A DNA stretch of 64,000 nucleotides from Nocardia vinacea (GTDB taxonomy: Bacteria > Actinomycetota > Actinomycetes > Mycobacteriales > Mycobacteriaceae). Below the pieces are notes generated by a model. The model did no database searches, was not told the DNA's origin, and saw only the letters and a program-made list of their open reading frames with translations. The first letter of the stretch is position 1. Every line of letters starts with the position of its first letter. The translations under genes and the position numbers were made by a program. The stretch covers positions 7,998,001 through 8,062,000 of the forward strand of contig NZ_CP109149.1 of the NCBI RefSeq assembly GCF_035920345.1, in the 5' to 3' direction. Shown piece by piece: positions 1 through 7,879 of the stretch.

Positions 1-2
1 TC

Positions 3-98
3 GACACGACCGAGATCGACCGTTTCGCCACCATCTGGCAGCGCTGCATCACCGCAGTCGCCGCCGCCATACCAAGCGCAACTCCGGGAGAACGATGA
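3..98 (+). CDS. 3' end of an upstream gene, probably a TetR-type regulator (partial)
   Basis: An open frame enters from the window edge and stops at TGA 96-98, overlapping the ATG of the ABC ATPase by 3 bases (ATGA). The visible tail is about 31 residues and helical, with a Trp-Gln-Arg-Cys motif and an Ala-rich end. It resembles the C-terminal ligand-domain helix of TetR/AcrR regulators, which often precede DrrAB-type exporters. The overlap shows that it is the first visible gene of the ABC operon. Too little is present for a firm family call. Confidence 0.5.
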   Translation, partial: DTTEIDRFATIWQRCITAVAAAIPSATPGER

Positions 99-1051
99 AC
101 GCGATCGAAAACGCCATCGTGGTCGAGGACGTCCGCAAGTCCTTCGGCGACGTCCACGCCGTGCGCGGCCTGACCTTCTCGGCGCCGGCCGGAAGTGTGC
201 TGGGCGTCCTCGGCCCGAACGGCGCGGGCAAGACCACCATGGTCTCCATCCTGTCCACGCTGACCAAGCCCGATGCCGGCCGCGCCCTGGTCGCGGGATA
301 CGACGTCGTACGCGAGGCCGCGGACGTGCGGGCATCCATCATGCTCACCGGCCAGTATGCGGCGCTCGACGAGGTGCTGACCGGCCGGGAGAACCTCGTC
401 CTGTTCGGCCGCCTGATGGGTCTGCGTCCGAAACAGGCCAAGGTCCGTGCCACCGAACTGCTCGAACAGTTCGATCTCACCGAGGCGGCCGATCGCCGCG
501 TCGGCGGCTACTCCGGTGGTATGCGCAGACGCATCGATATCGCCTGCGGACTGGTGCGCCCACCCAAGGTCGTCTTCCTCGACGAACCCACCACCGGCCT
601 GGATCCGGTGAGCAGACAGGGCGTTTGGTCGCTGGTGCGCTCGCTCGAGGAACAGGGCGTGACGATCCTGCTCACCACGCAGTACCTCGAGGAGGCGGAT
701 GCGTTGAGCGACAACATCATCGTCATCGACAAGGGCCGGGTCATCGCCGAGGGCACCGCGGACGAACTCAAGGCCCGCTCGGGTTCGAGCTACTGCGAGG
801 TCGTTCCGGTCGACGCGGGTGACGTGCCCGCCGTGGTCACCGCGCTGGACGGACTCGGCACGGTCACCGTCGCCGAATCCAAGGACCGGGTGTCGCTGCC
901 CGCTCCCGACGGTGCCGCCACGCTGGCCGAGGCGCTGCGCCGCATTACCGAGGCCGGTATCGAACTCATCGACATCGCCCTGCGCAGACCGTCCCTCGAC
1001 GAGGTCTTCATCAAGCTCACCACCGACGAACCGGGGTTGGTGACCGCATGA
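95..1051 (+). CDS. ABC transporter ATP-binding protein, DrrA (daunorubicin resistance) type
   Basis: A 318-residue ATPase subunit expected to power export of a hydrophobic compound at the inner membrane. Walker A is GPNGAGKTT near residues 40-48. The signature YSGGM is near 144, followed by Walker B ending FLDEPTTGLDP. The H-loop position reads TTQYLEEAD, with Gln in place of the usual His, as in DrrA proteins. The last 80 residues form the DrrA-type C-terminal extension. It overlaps the regulator upstream and the permease downstream by 4-base ATGA junctions, so translation is probably coupled. The substrate cannot be told from sequence. Confidence 0.93.
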   Translation: MNAIENAIVVEDVRKSFGDVHAVRGLTFSAPAGSVLGVLGPNGAGKTTMVSILSTLTKPDAGRALVAGYDVVREAADVRASIMLTGQYAALDEVLTGRENLVLFGRLMGLRPKQAKVRATELLEQFDLTEAADRRVGGYSGGMRRRIDIACGLVRPPKVVFLDEPTTGLDPVSRQGVWSLVRSLEEQGVTILLTTQYLEEADALSDNIIVIDKGRVIAEGTADELKARSGSSYCEVVPVDAGDVPAVVTALDGLGTVTVAESKDRVSLPAPDGAATLAEALRRITEAGIELIDIALRRPSLDEVFIKLTTDEPGLVTA

Positions 1052-1812
1052 CCGAATCAGTCACAATTCCCGCCGGAATGCAGTGGACCGCGCTGAGCGG
1101 TCGCACCGTGCGCGCGGCGGTCCGCGAGGGTGATCTGCCCTTCGGTTTCGTCGCGCCGATGATCTTCTTCGTCTGTTTCTATGTCCCGCTGCGCAAGTCG
1201 ATGGAGCAGACCGGTGCGGACTACGCCCAGTACCTGCTGCCGGTGATCGTCCTGCAGGGCATGTTCTTCACCGCCATGTCGGCGGCCGACCGCGCCGCCC
1301 GAGACACTTTCAGCGGCATGGGAACTCGCATGCGGTCCATGCCGGTCAAATCGTGGGTACCGCTGGCCGCCCGAATGTCCGCGAATCTGGTTCGCGCGCT
1401 GGCCGGACTCGCTGGAGCGGTGGTCATCGGCACGGCCTTCGGATTCCGATTCCACAGTGGGGCAGCGGCTCTCGTCTTCATCGCATTGTCCCTGGCCTTC
1501 GCCGTTGCACTGGTCATCGGTGCCGACACACTCGGCGTCGCCACGGGTAAGCCGGAAGTCGGCGCGTCCGCACTGCTGGCACCGCAACTGCTGCTCATCA
1601 TGATGTCCACGGGTTTTGTTCCGGCCGAAGGCTTTCCGGGTTGGATCCAGCCCTTTGTTCGCAATCAGCCGGTATCCCAAGCCGCTGCTGCTCTGCGCGA
1701 TCTCGCCAATGGCGAATACACCTCGGCCGTCGCCGTAGCGGTGGCCTGGATTCTCGGCCTGATCGTGGCCTTCACCGCGATCTCGGTCTGGGTGGAAAGG
1801 CGACGGCCGTGA
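1048..1812 (+). CDS. ABC-2 type transporter permease (DrrB-like), first copy
   Basis: A 254-residue membrane protein with about six hydrophobic segments. It carries the ABC-2 C-terminal pattern of a Gly-Phe-Val-Pro motif, then a Pro-Gly-Trp-Ile-Gln-Pro stretch and a Gln-Pro-Val-Ser turn. It starts inside the ATPase stop codon. The next gene encodes a protein of exactly the same length with the same motif, so the operon probably makes a heterodimeric channel served by one ATPase. Expected location is the cytoplasmic membrane. Confidence 0.9.
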   Translation: MTESVTIPAGMQWTALSGRTVRAAVREGDLPFGFVAPMIFFVCFYVPLRKSMEQTGADYAQYLLPVIVLQGMFFTAMSAADRAARDTFSGMGTRMRSMPVKSWVPLAARMSANLVRALAGLAGAVVIGTAFGFRFHSGAAALVFIALSLAFAVALVIGADTLGVATGKPEVGASALLAPQLLLIMMSTGFVPAEGFPGWIQPFVRNQPVSQAAAALRDLANGEYTSAVAVAVAWILGLIVAFTAISVWVERRRP

Positions 1813-2573
1813 AAACACTGATCGACCAGAGCTTCGTCGAAACGGGCCGACTGTTGCGACGCTGGCCGCGCGAACAGGAGGTGCTGACCTCGACCGTGAT
1901 CCTGCCGGTACTGCTGCTGTTGATGTACCAACTGGTGCTCCACAAATTCCTCAGCGCATCCTCCGGCGTGGACGCCATCTACGGTTTCGTCCCGATGATC
2001 GCGGTCACCGGCGCTATGTACGGCGCCATGGGGACCGGCCTTTCGCTCTACGCGGAACGGGAAAGCGGTCTGCTGCGGCGCATTTGGGTGTTGCCGGTGC
2101 ACCGCGCGGCCGGACTGATCGGCAGACTGCTCGCCGAATGCGGACGCACGCTGATCGCGACGATCATCGTGGTCGCCCTCGGCGTCGCGCTCGGATTGCG
2201 CTTCGAGCAGGGCTGGTTGGGTGTGCTCGGTGCGCTCGCCGTTCCAGTGCTGCTGATTCCCGGCTTCGCCACCATGGTGATCACCGTCGGCGTCAGCAAG
2301 GCGGGCGACAAAGTCGTGCAATTGTTCTCGGCACTCGTACTGCTCGGGATGTTCTTCAATTCCGGATTCGTGCCCGTGGAGAACTACCCGGGTTGGTTGC
2401 AGCCGGTGGTGCGCGTCCAGCCGATGAGCTGCGCCATCGAGGCAATGCGCGGCTGCACGATCGGCGGCCCCGTCGCCACTCCGCTGCTGCAGACCATCGG
2501 CTGGTCCGTTGGGCTCGCCCTGGTCTTCGGCGCTTTCGCGGTACGCGGCTACCGCAAGGCCGCGGAGGGCTGA
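1809..2573 (+). CDS. ABC-2 type transporter permease (DrrB-like), second copy
   Basis: The start is taken as GTG 1809, which overlaps the TGA of the previous gene (GTGA). This gives 254 residues, equal to its partner. The frame stays open back to 1641, but that part lies inside the first permease. About six membrane segments are visible, with the same GFVP and PGWLQP motifs near the C-terminus. The pair diverge in sequence, as expected for two half-permeases that dimerise. It is the last gene of the ABC operon; an operator-like site follows in the 85-bp gap. Confidence 0.9.
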   Translation: MKTLIDQSFVETGRLLRRWPREQEVLTSTVILPVLLLLMYQLVLHKFLSASSGVDAIYGFVPMIAVTGAMYGAMGTGLSLYAERESGLLRRIWVLPVHRAAGLIGRLLAECGRTLIATIIVVALGVALGLRFEQGWLGVLGALAVPVLLIPGFATMVITVGVSKAGDKVVQLFSALVLLGMFFNSGFVPVENYPGWLQPVVRVQPMSCAIEAMRGCTIGGPVATPLLQTIGWSVGLALVFGAFAVRGYRKAAEG

Positions 2574-2602
2574 GCGGTCCACTGAGTGGGGCCCCGGCTT
2601 GA

Positions 2603-2628
2603 TAGTTACATCGGCTAACTATATAGTT
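2603..2628. promoter_or_regulatory. Two overlapping palindromes, probable repressor operator for the MFS gene
   Basis: TAGTTA (2603-2608) and TAACTA (2616-2621) form a perfect inverted repeat with a 7-bp spacer. The second arm is also the left half of a 12-bp palindrome, AACTATATAGTT (2617-2628). The AT-rich block is unlike the surrounding sequence and lies 31 bp before the GTG start at 2659, where a promoter is expected. Size and spacing suit a MarR- or TetR-type dimer. The regulator is not identified. Confidence 0.6.
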
Positions 2629-2658
2629 TCCTGAGGTAACAATCAGCAAGGGGCTGCC

Positions 2659-4428
2659 GTGACGATTCCATCCGCCGATCTCGATCTGGGTGATGTCCAG
2701 ACCATTCGCCGCCGCCTGCGCTATGACCGGGATCACCCGCACTACAAATGGATCGTCCTGACCAACACCACCATTGGTGTGCTGCTCAGCGCGGTCAATG
2801 CCTCGATAGTGCTGATCTCGCTGCCCGCGATCTTCCGAGGTATCGGACTGAATCCACTGGAAGCGGGCAATGTCGGCTATCTGCTGTGGATGTTGATGGG
2901 CTATCTGCTCGTCACCGCGGTGCTCGTGGTGATGTTCGGCCGGCTCGGCGATATCTTCGGCCGCGTCCGGATCTACAACCTCGGCTTCGCGGTCTTCGCG
3001 GTGACCTCGGTCGCGCTGTCCTTCGATCCGTTCCAGGGTGGTTCGGGCGCGATGTGGATCATCGTCTGGCGTGTGCTGCAGGGCATCGGCGGCGCCATGC
3101 TGACGGCCAATTCGACGGCCATCCTCACCGACGCCTTCCCGGCCAAACAGCGTGGTACCGCACTCGGCATCAATATGGTGGCCGCGGTCGCGGGCTCCTT
3201 CCTCGGACTGATCATCGGCGGCGTGCTCTCGGAATGGGATTGGCGCGCGGTGTTCTGGGTCAGCGTGCCGATCGCCGTGATCGGTTCGATCTGGTCCTAT
3301 CGCTCGCTGCACGAGGTCGGCATGCGCACCAAGGGCAAGGTCGACTGGGCGGGCACCATCACCTTCGGCCTCGGCCTGACCGCACTGCTCACCGGCATCA
3401 CCTACGGCATCCAGCCCCATGGCGGGCACCCCACCGGCTGGTCCAACCCCTGGGTGCTCGGCGCGGTACTCGGCGGCATCGCTTTGCTCGCGGCGTTCTG
3501 CGTGGTGGAGACCAAGGTCGCCGAGCCGATGTTCCATCTGTCGCTGTTCCGCAATCGCGCGTTCGGCCTCGGCAATTTCGCCAATCTGATGGTCTCGATC
3601 GGCCGCGGCGGCATGCAGTTCATGCTGATCATCTGGCTGCAGGGCATCTGGTTGCCGCTGCACGGCTACGACTACGAATCGACGCCGCTGTGGGCCGGTA
3701 TCTATCTATTGCCGCTGACCGTGGGATTCCTTGCCGCCGGACCGGTTTCGGGTTGGCTGTCGGACCGCTACGGATCGCGCGGGTTCACCACCGGCGGCGC
3801 GACACTGGCCGGGCTCACCTTCCTGCTGCTGCTCGTCATCCCGGTCGACTTCAACTACTGGGTGTTCGCCACGATCGTGCTGCTCAACGGCATCGGTTGC
3901 GGACTGTTCTTCTCACCGAACACCGCCGCCATCATGTCGAGCGTGCCCGCGTCCCAGCGCGGTGCGGCCTCCGGCATGCGCGGCACCCTGTTCAACGGCG
4001 GCAATGCGCTGTCGATGGGAATCTTCTTCTCGCTCATGGTCGTCGGCCTCGCCGCGAGCCTGCCTTCGGCACTCGACAGTGGTCTGCGCACCCAGGGCGT
4101 ATCCGCGGGCGCCGCGTCCCAACTCGCCGACCTGCCACCCGTCGCGAGCATGTTCGCCGCCTTCCTCGGTTACAACCCGATCCAGGAATTGCTCGGCCCC
4201 AGTGGCGAATTGGCCAAGCCGGGCGTCAACGCGGACACCCTCACCGGTCAGGAGTTCTTCCCGCATCTGCTCACCGGACCGTTCCACTCGGGTCTGATCG
4301 TGGTGTTCGTCTCGGCCGCCCTGATGATGTTCCTGGCCGCCGCGGCCTCGTACTTCGCGGGCGATAGGTACGTCGAGGAGGAACTGGCCGAACTCGCCGA
4401 GGCCGACGAACTCGTCGCCGCACGCTGA
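2659..4428 (+). CDS. MFS drug exporter, DHA2 (EmrB/QacA) family
   Basis: A 589-residue proton-antiport type efflux protein with about 14 hydrophobic segments, the layout of the DHA2 family. The loop 2-3 motif reads GRLGDIFGRVR near residues 95-105. An ILTDAFP-KQRGTALG stretch matches the conserved loop after the fifth segment. The GTG start follows AAGGGG. The C-terminus is an acidic Glu/Ala-rich tail. It stands alone behind the palindromes at 2603-2628, separate from but next to an ABC exporter operon, so the two may respond to related compounds. The substrate is unknown. Confidence 0.9.
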   Translation: MTIPSADLDLGDVQTIRRRLRYDRDHPHYKWIVLTNTTIGVLLSAVNASIVLISLPAIFRGIGLNPLEAGNVGYLLWMLMGYLLVTAVLVVMFGRLGDIFGRVRIYNLGFAVFAVTSVALSFDPFQGGSGAMWIIVWRVLQGIGGAMLTANSTAILTDAFPAKQRGTALGINMVAAVAGSFLGLIIGGVLSEWDWRAVFWVSVPIAVIGSIWSYRSLHEVGMRTKGKVDWAGTITFGLGLTALLTGITYGIQPHGGHPTGWSNPWVLGAVLGGIALLAAFCVVETKVAEPMFHLSLFRNRAFGLGNFANLMVSIGRGGMQFMLIIWLQGIWLPLHGYDYESTPLWAGIYLLPLTVGFLAAGPVSGWLSDRYGSRGFTTGGATLAGLTFLLLLVIPVDFNYWVFATIVLLNGIGCGLFFSPNTAAIMSSVPASQRGAASGMRGTLFNGGNALSMGIFFSLMVVGLAASLPSALDSGLRTQGVSAGAASQLADLPPVASMFAAFLGYNPIQELLGPSGELAKPGVNADTLTGQEFFPHLLTGPFHSGLIVVFVSAALMMFLAAAASYFAGDRYVEEELAELAEADELVAAR

Positions 4429-4472
4429 GTCACGGTTGGTGGGTGCCGCGCTCGGACTCTACTGTCGGGGCC

Positions 4473-5498
4473 ATGAACTCGCTGCCGGTCGCGCCCGTGG
4501 TGGTGATCGTCGGATTCGTCGCGGCGATCACCATCGGCCGGTGGTTCCTGGTCGACGAGACCCTCAGCGACCGGCTCATCAATCGCGCACTGGCCTGGGA
4601 TCTGGTCGGTCTGCTCGTCTTCATCTGCGTCGGTAGGCTCGGTCGGGCTCATCTCGCGCTCGACCTGTTCACGATCTTCGGTGCGCTGGCGGTGGCGAAT
4701 GTCTTCGGATTCGCACGATTGCTCGATGGCGGGGACACGCGAACCGCGATGCGGCGGCAGCGCACCTACGACCGGATCGCCGTGGTGGCCGGCGGTGTTG
4801 TGCTGGTCGGCATAGTGGTGGCCCCGCAGCGAGATTGGGGGCTGACCGTCTGGTCACTTACCTCGGTGCCGACCGCATTGTCCGGCGTGCTGATGACGCG
4901 GGCCTGCGTCCGGGAGTTGCGCACCGGGGGGATCACGGCGAAGGAACGACTGACCTACGGCGCACTGCTGATGGTCGCCGGGTATGCGGCGAGCGCGACG
5001 GTGGTCTCGCTCGTGCGGATGGCCACCGGCACTCGACCCGATGAGCAGGGGCCGATCTGGGCGATCGGAATCCCGCTGTGGAATGCGGTGCTGGCTCGGG
5101 CGGAGTTGGATCGGGCCGGGCGCTGCTGTCGCCGACTGCGTCCGTTGTGGCGGGCGCTGACCGATGCCGTACCCGAGGTGGTGTTGGCTCGGCCGAGTAG
5201 TGGCTCCACGTCAGGGCTTTATCGGATGACGATCGAAATACGCGACGCCCTGGTGCAATTGCGGCCGTACGCACCGGATGCCGAGGCGCACACCGATATC
5301 CGCGAATACGCGCGGTGTATCGCGCAGGCCGTGCAGAACAAAGCTGCTGGTGGGTCGCCCGCGACGGCCTCCGGTCGCGCCACTCCGGTCGACCTACGCG
5401 ACCGGACCGATGAACTCAGGTACCTGCTGGCCCTGGCCGCGGAATGGCCGAAGGCCCGCGCGCTGGTGCGTGCGGGCCTCGAATCTCCGGCGCGCTGA
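4473..5498 (+). CDS. DUF6545 / MAB_1171c-like membrane protein
   Basis: The chosen ATG 4473 follows GGGG and gives 341 residues; an upstream in-frame GTG at 4443 is less likely. The N-terminal 200 residues hold about six to seven hydrophobic segments. The soluble C-terminal part contains the stretch LYRMTIEIRDALVQLRPY, which matches my recollection of the MAB_1171c-like putative transporter family (DUF6545). In actinomycetes such genes often lie near small Xre regulators, but none is present here. Its stop lies two bases from the convergent stop of the siderophore-binding gene. Function is unknown. Confidence 0.7.
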   Translation: MNSLPVAPVVVIVGFVAAITIGRWFLVDETLSDRLINRALAWDLVGLLVFICVGRLGRAHLALDLFTIFGALAVANVFGFARLLDGGDTRTAMRRQRTYDRIAVVAGGVVLVGIVVAPQRDWGLTVWSLTSVPTALSGVLMTRACVRELRTGGITAKERLTYGALLMVAGYAASATVVSLVRMATGTRPDEQGPIWAIGIPLWNAVLARAELDRAGRCCRRLRPLWRALTDAVPEVVLARPSSGSTSGLYRMTIEIRDALVQLRPYAPDAEAHTDIREYARCIAQAVQNKAAGGSPATASGRATPVDLRDRTDELRYLLALAAEWPKARALVRAGLESPAR

Positions 5499-5500
5499 AC

Positions 5501-6484
5501 CTATTTCGCCGCGTTGGCGAAGGCGGGCTCCAGCTTGTTCAACAGGTAGGGCACCGACAGCGCGGTCGGCTGGTTCACGGCGCTGATCTCCTGCACCGTG
5601 AGGAAGACCACCGAACCCTTCTGCACCGCGGGCAGCTCGGTGTATCCGGGGAGCTGCCGGTACTTGTCGTCCATACCGGGGGAGTAGCCCGCGAGCAGCA
5701 GATCGGCGGTGAGCTCGTCGACCCGCTCCGGGGACAGCGCCAGCCGGCCCTGATTCGACGGCTGATCGGTGAGGTTCTTCGGAATGCTCAGTCCGAGCTG
5801 GGTGAAGATCTTGCTGGACCCGTCGTTCGGATCGGTCAGCACCATCAGCTGGGCCGGGCTGGCCAACCAGGTGCTCGCGAAGGTCTTGCCCTTCAGGCCC
5901 GGATTGGCCTGGCCGATGGACTCCACCTTCTTGTCCACATCGGCGATCACTCGGGTCGCGTCGTCTTCTTTGTGCAGTACCTTGCCGAGCGTGGTCACCA
6001 GATCCTGCCAGGGCTGGATCGACGCGGAGGTGAGTGCGGGCAGCGTCGGGGCGACCTTGGACAGCTCGTCATAGGTCTTCTGGTCGGCCAGGAATCCGTC
6101 CACCAGAATCAGATCCGGCTCCAGCGCCGCGACCTGCTCGGCGATATTGCCGGTGGTATTCAAGGCCTTCGCCGATTCGAGCGACTTCGGCTCCCACGCC
6201 GGGGTGCTCTTGGATACCGAGGCGACATTGTCGACATAGCCGACCGGGGTCACGCCGAGCGCCAGCGTCGAATCCAGCCACTGATTCCCCAGCGTGACAA
6301 TCTTTTTCGGGGTGCCCTGCACCGTTGTCGTGCCGCGGGCGTGGTTGATGGTGACGGGTGTGCCACCGCCGGACTCCGCGTCATCGCTCGACGACCCACA
6401 GGCGGCAATACCCAGGGTCAGTGCACCGGCCAGCACGGCAACCGCCGCCCGCCTCCAGCCACGAGACGTCCGTACAGACTCCAT
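5501..6484 (-). CDS. Iron-siderophore ABC transporter substrate-binding lipoprotein
   Basis: The start is placed at ATG 6484, preceded by AAGGAG; the frame opens upstream at 6502. The product is about 327 residues. The N-terminus has an Arg-rich n-region, a hydrophobic core and the lipobox LGIAAC, then a Ser/Asp linker, so it should be anchored outside the membrane. The rest has the FepB/FecB-type type III periplasmic-binding layout, with an early VTLG strand and an EPDLILVDG motif. An iron box sits in its promoter region. No permease or ATPase gene is adjacent, so it must work with a transporter encoded elsewhere. Confidence 0.88.
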   Translation of the reverse strand: MESVRTSRGWRRAAVAVLAGALTLGIAACGSSSDDAESGGGTPVTINHARGTTTVQGTPKKIVTLGNQWLDSTLALGVTPVGYVDNVASVSKSTPAWEPKSLESAKALNTTGNIAEQVAALEPDLILVDGFLADQKTYDELSKVAPTLPALTSASIQPWQDLVTTLGKVLHKEDDATRVIADVDKKVESIGQANPGLKGKTFASTWLASPAQLMVLTDPNDGSSKIFTQLGLSIPKNLTDQPSNQGRLALSPERVDELTADLLLAGYSPGMDDKYRQLPGYTELPAVQKGSVVFLTVQEISAVNQPTALSVPYLLNKLEPAFANAAK

Positions 6485-6544
6485 CGACACCCTCTCCTTC
6501 ATCGAGGAATTCCCCGACTCGGCTCCCTTCGAGCCCGCAACAGC

Positions 6545-6563
6545 AAAGGTCAGCCTAACCTAC
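6545..6563 (-). promoter_or_regulatory. IdeR/DtxR iron box
   Basis: On the minus strand the 19-mer reads GTAGGTTAGGCTGACCTTT. By eye it matches 15 of 19 positions of the IdeR/DtxR consensus TTAGGTTAGGCTAACCTAA. It lies about 60 bp upstream of the siderophore-binding lipoprotein start. In the known systems, iron-loaded IdeR represses transcription from such sites. Confidence 0.82.
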
Positions 6564-6625
6564 ATTGATCGCCGCACCATCCCGGCTTGCCGATTGCTGT
6601 CATGTCATCTGTTGTGAACCTATTG

Positions 6626-6651
6626 AACGTACCGCTATCTAGCGGTACGTT
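6626..6651. promoter_or_regulatory. 26-bp perfect palindrome, TetR-type operator
   Basis: Arms AACGTACCGCTA (6626-6637) and TAGCGGTACGTT (6640-6651) are exact reverse complements around a 2-bp centre. The site lies in the 272-bp divergent region between the siderophore lipoprotein and the Gly/His-rich secreted protein, 105 bp before the latter. Length and near-continuous symmetry are typical of TetR-family operators. No TetR gene is adjacent. Confidence 0.65.
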
Positions 6652-6756
6652 AAATGACGTCAATAATGATCCTCTCGTCCGGGAGGCATCGACGTCGAAC
6701 CCGTGAGCACGCGGGTCTTCGCACGACTGACGCATACCGAATTGAGGTTAGTTCCG

Positions 6757-7089
6757 ATGAATCAAAAGAGTTCCGCCGGACGCGTCCGCCCCATGGTCGC
6801 CCGTATCGCCATCACCTCCGTACTGGCCCTGGCCCCGATCGCGGCGGTCGCGGGCCCGGCGCTCGCCGATGCGACCGACACCCAGGGGCCGGCGATCGTG
6901 CAGGTGGATCAGGTCGAGGACATCCACGGCCGGCCCGGCCACCACGGCCACGGCGGCTGGGGTGGTGGCGGCTGGGGTGGTGGCGGTTGGGGTGGCCACC
7001 ACAGTCGGCCCGGTTACCCGAGTTACCCCGGCTACGGGTTCGGCTTGCCCGGCTACTTCCCCCGCCCCTCCACCGGCAGCGCCTTCTGA
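6757..7089 (+). CDS. Small secreted Gly/His/Trp-rich protein
   Basis: The start is taken at ATG 6757 (110 residues); the frame opens earlier at 6703 but would hide the signal peptide. A basic n-region, a hydrophobic core and an ALA-D cleavage site near residue 37 predict Sec export. The mature part is low complexity: a HHGHGG stretch, three WGGGG-type repeats, another HH pair, then Pro/Tyr/Gly-rich sequence. Clustered His suggests possible metal binding, in line with the neighbouring iron-regulated gene, but no family is recognised. A strong hairpin terminator follows. Confidence 0.7.
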   Translation: MNQKSSAGRVRPMVARIAITSVLALAPIAAVAGPALADATDTQGPAIVQVDQVEDIHGRPGHHGHGGWGGGGWGGGGWGGHHSRPGYPSYPGYGFGLPGYFPRPSTGSAF

Positions 7090-7140
7090 CCCGAGTCGCC
7101 TCGGCGGCGAAACTCGTTTCACAGAAGCGGTTCCCGTATG

Positions 7141-7170
7141 AATGAGCCCGGCACAGCTGCCGGGCTCATT
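7141..7170 (+). terminator. Intrinsic terminator-like hairpin
   Basis: ATGAGCCCGGCA (7142-7153) pairs perfectly with TGCCGGGCTCAT (7158-7169) around a CAGC loop, with one more A-T pair outside. It lies 52 bp after the Gly/His-rich gene. There is no long T tract, which is common in high-GC actinomycetes. Confidence 0.7.
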
Positions 7171-7257
7171 TCACACCCATCCGACGACCGGCATAAGCAG
7201 GTCGATCAGCTGTCGCGGACATGGGCTCCCGATATGGTGAGTGGGTAGGCTTCGGTC

Positions 7258-7839
7258 ATGACGATCGGGCCGCCCGGCCATCTGCCGCATGAGATGACCG
7301 AGGAGCAGTACCGTCTCCTGCCCGAGGACACGGCACGCGAGATCGAGGTCGTGCACGGGCATGTGATCGTCTGCGAGTCGCCGGTACCCGAGCACAATCG
7401 CGTGGCGCGGAGGCTGGCCGGTGCCATGGAGCAGCTGCCGAGTACCGAACCGTGTATTCGAGTCGAGACCGATATCGACGTAGTGCTCTGGCGAGTACCC
7501 AAATTCACGTTCCGGCGGCCGGATGTCACGGTCTATCGGTGCCTTCCGGAGCGGGGTGCGAAACCGGAGGCCGGTGATGCCCTGATCGTCATCGAGGTTT
7601 CCTCGCCATCCACCGCCGCCGAGGACCTGCTCGACAAGAAGGTGCAGTATGCCCGCGCAGGCATCCCGCTCTATCTTGTCGTCGCACTCGATACCAAGTA
7701 CGACATCGAAGAGGTCCGTGAGTTCCGGCTCGACGCCCACGCTGCCGAATACCGCCTGCACCGGTTGCATCGCGACGGATTCGTGCAGCTCGAACACGTC
7801 GTGCTGGGCGAGATCAGCTTCGCCGACCTGGTCCGGTAA
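7258..7839 (+). CDS. Uma2 family endonuclease-fold protein (DUF820)
   Basis: A 193-residue protein with the PD-(D/E)XK layout of the Uma2 family. An RRPDVTVYR strand supplies the Asp. The IVIEVSSPST motif supplies the Glu, followed by DKKVQYARAGIPLYLVV. The length is normal for the family, and the N-terminus has the usual MTEEQYRLLPED helix. Uma2 genes are abundant in actinomycete and cyanobacterial genomes and their biological role is uncertain. It is a single gene flanked by hairpins. A decayed relative lies at about 14.0-14.5 kb. Confidence 0.85.
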   Translation: MTIGPPGHLPHEMTEEQYRLLPEDTAREIEVVHGHVIVCESPVPEHNRVARRLAGAMEQLPSTEPCIRVETDIDVVLWRVPKFTFRRPDVTVYRCLPERGAKPEAGDALIVIEVSSPSTAAEDLLDKKVQYARAGIPLYLVVALDTKYDIEEVREFRLDAHAAEYRLHRLHRDGFVQLEHVVLGEISFADLVR

Positions 7840-7841
7840 CT

Positions 7842-7869
7842 AAGCAGCCCGGCGTGGGCCGGGCTGCTT
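7842..7869. terminator. Bidirectional hairpin between convergent genes
   Basis: AAGCAGCCCGGC (7842-7853) and GCCGGGCTGCTT (7858-7869) form a perfect 12-bp stem with loop GTGG. It fills the 40-bp gap between the Uma2 gene and the end of the M13 peptidase gene, so it can serve both strands. Confidence 0.75.
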
Positions 7870-7879
7870 CGGGCAGGTT

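Noticed and set aside
2748..4367. Alternative plus-strand frame of 539 codons inside the MFS gene
   Set aside because: Arg/His-rich shadow; the other frame has all MFS motifs.
5444..6568. Plus-strand frame of 374 codons opposite the siderophore-binding gene
   Set aside because: The minus-strand product has a lipobox and family motifs; this frame has neither.
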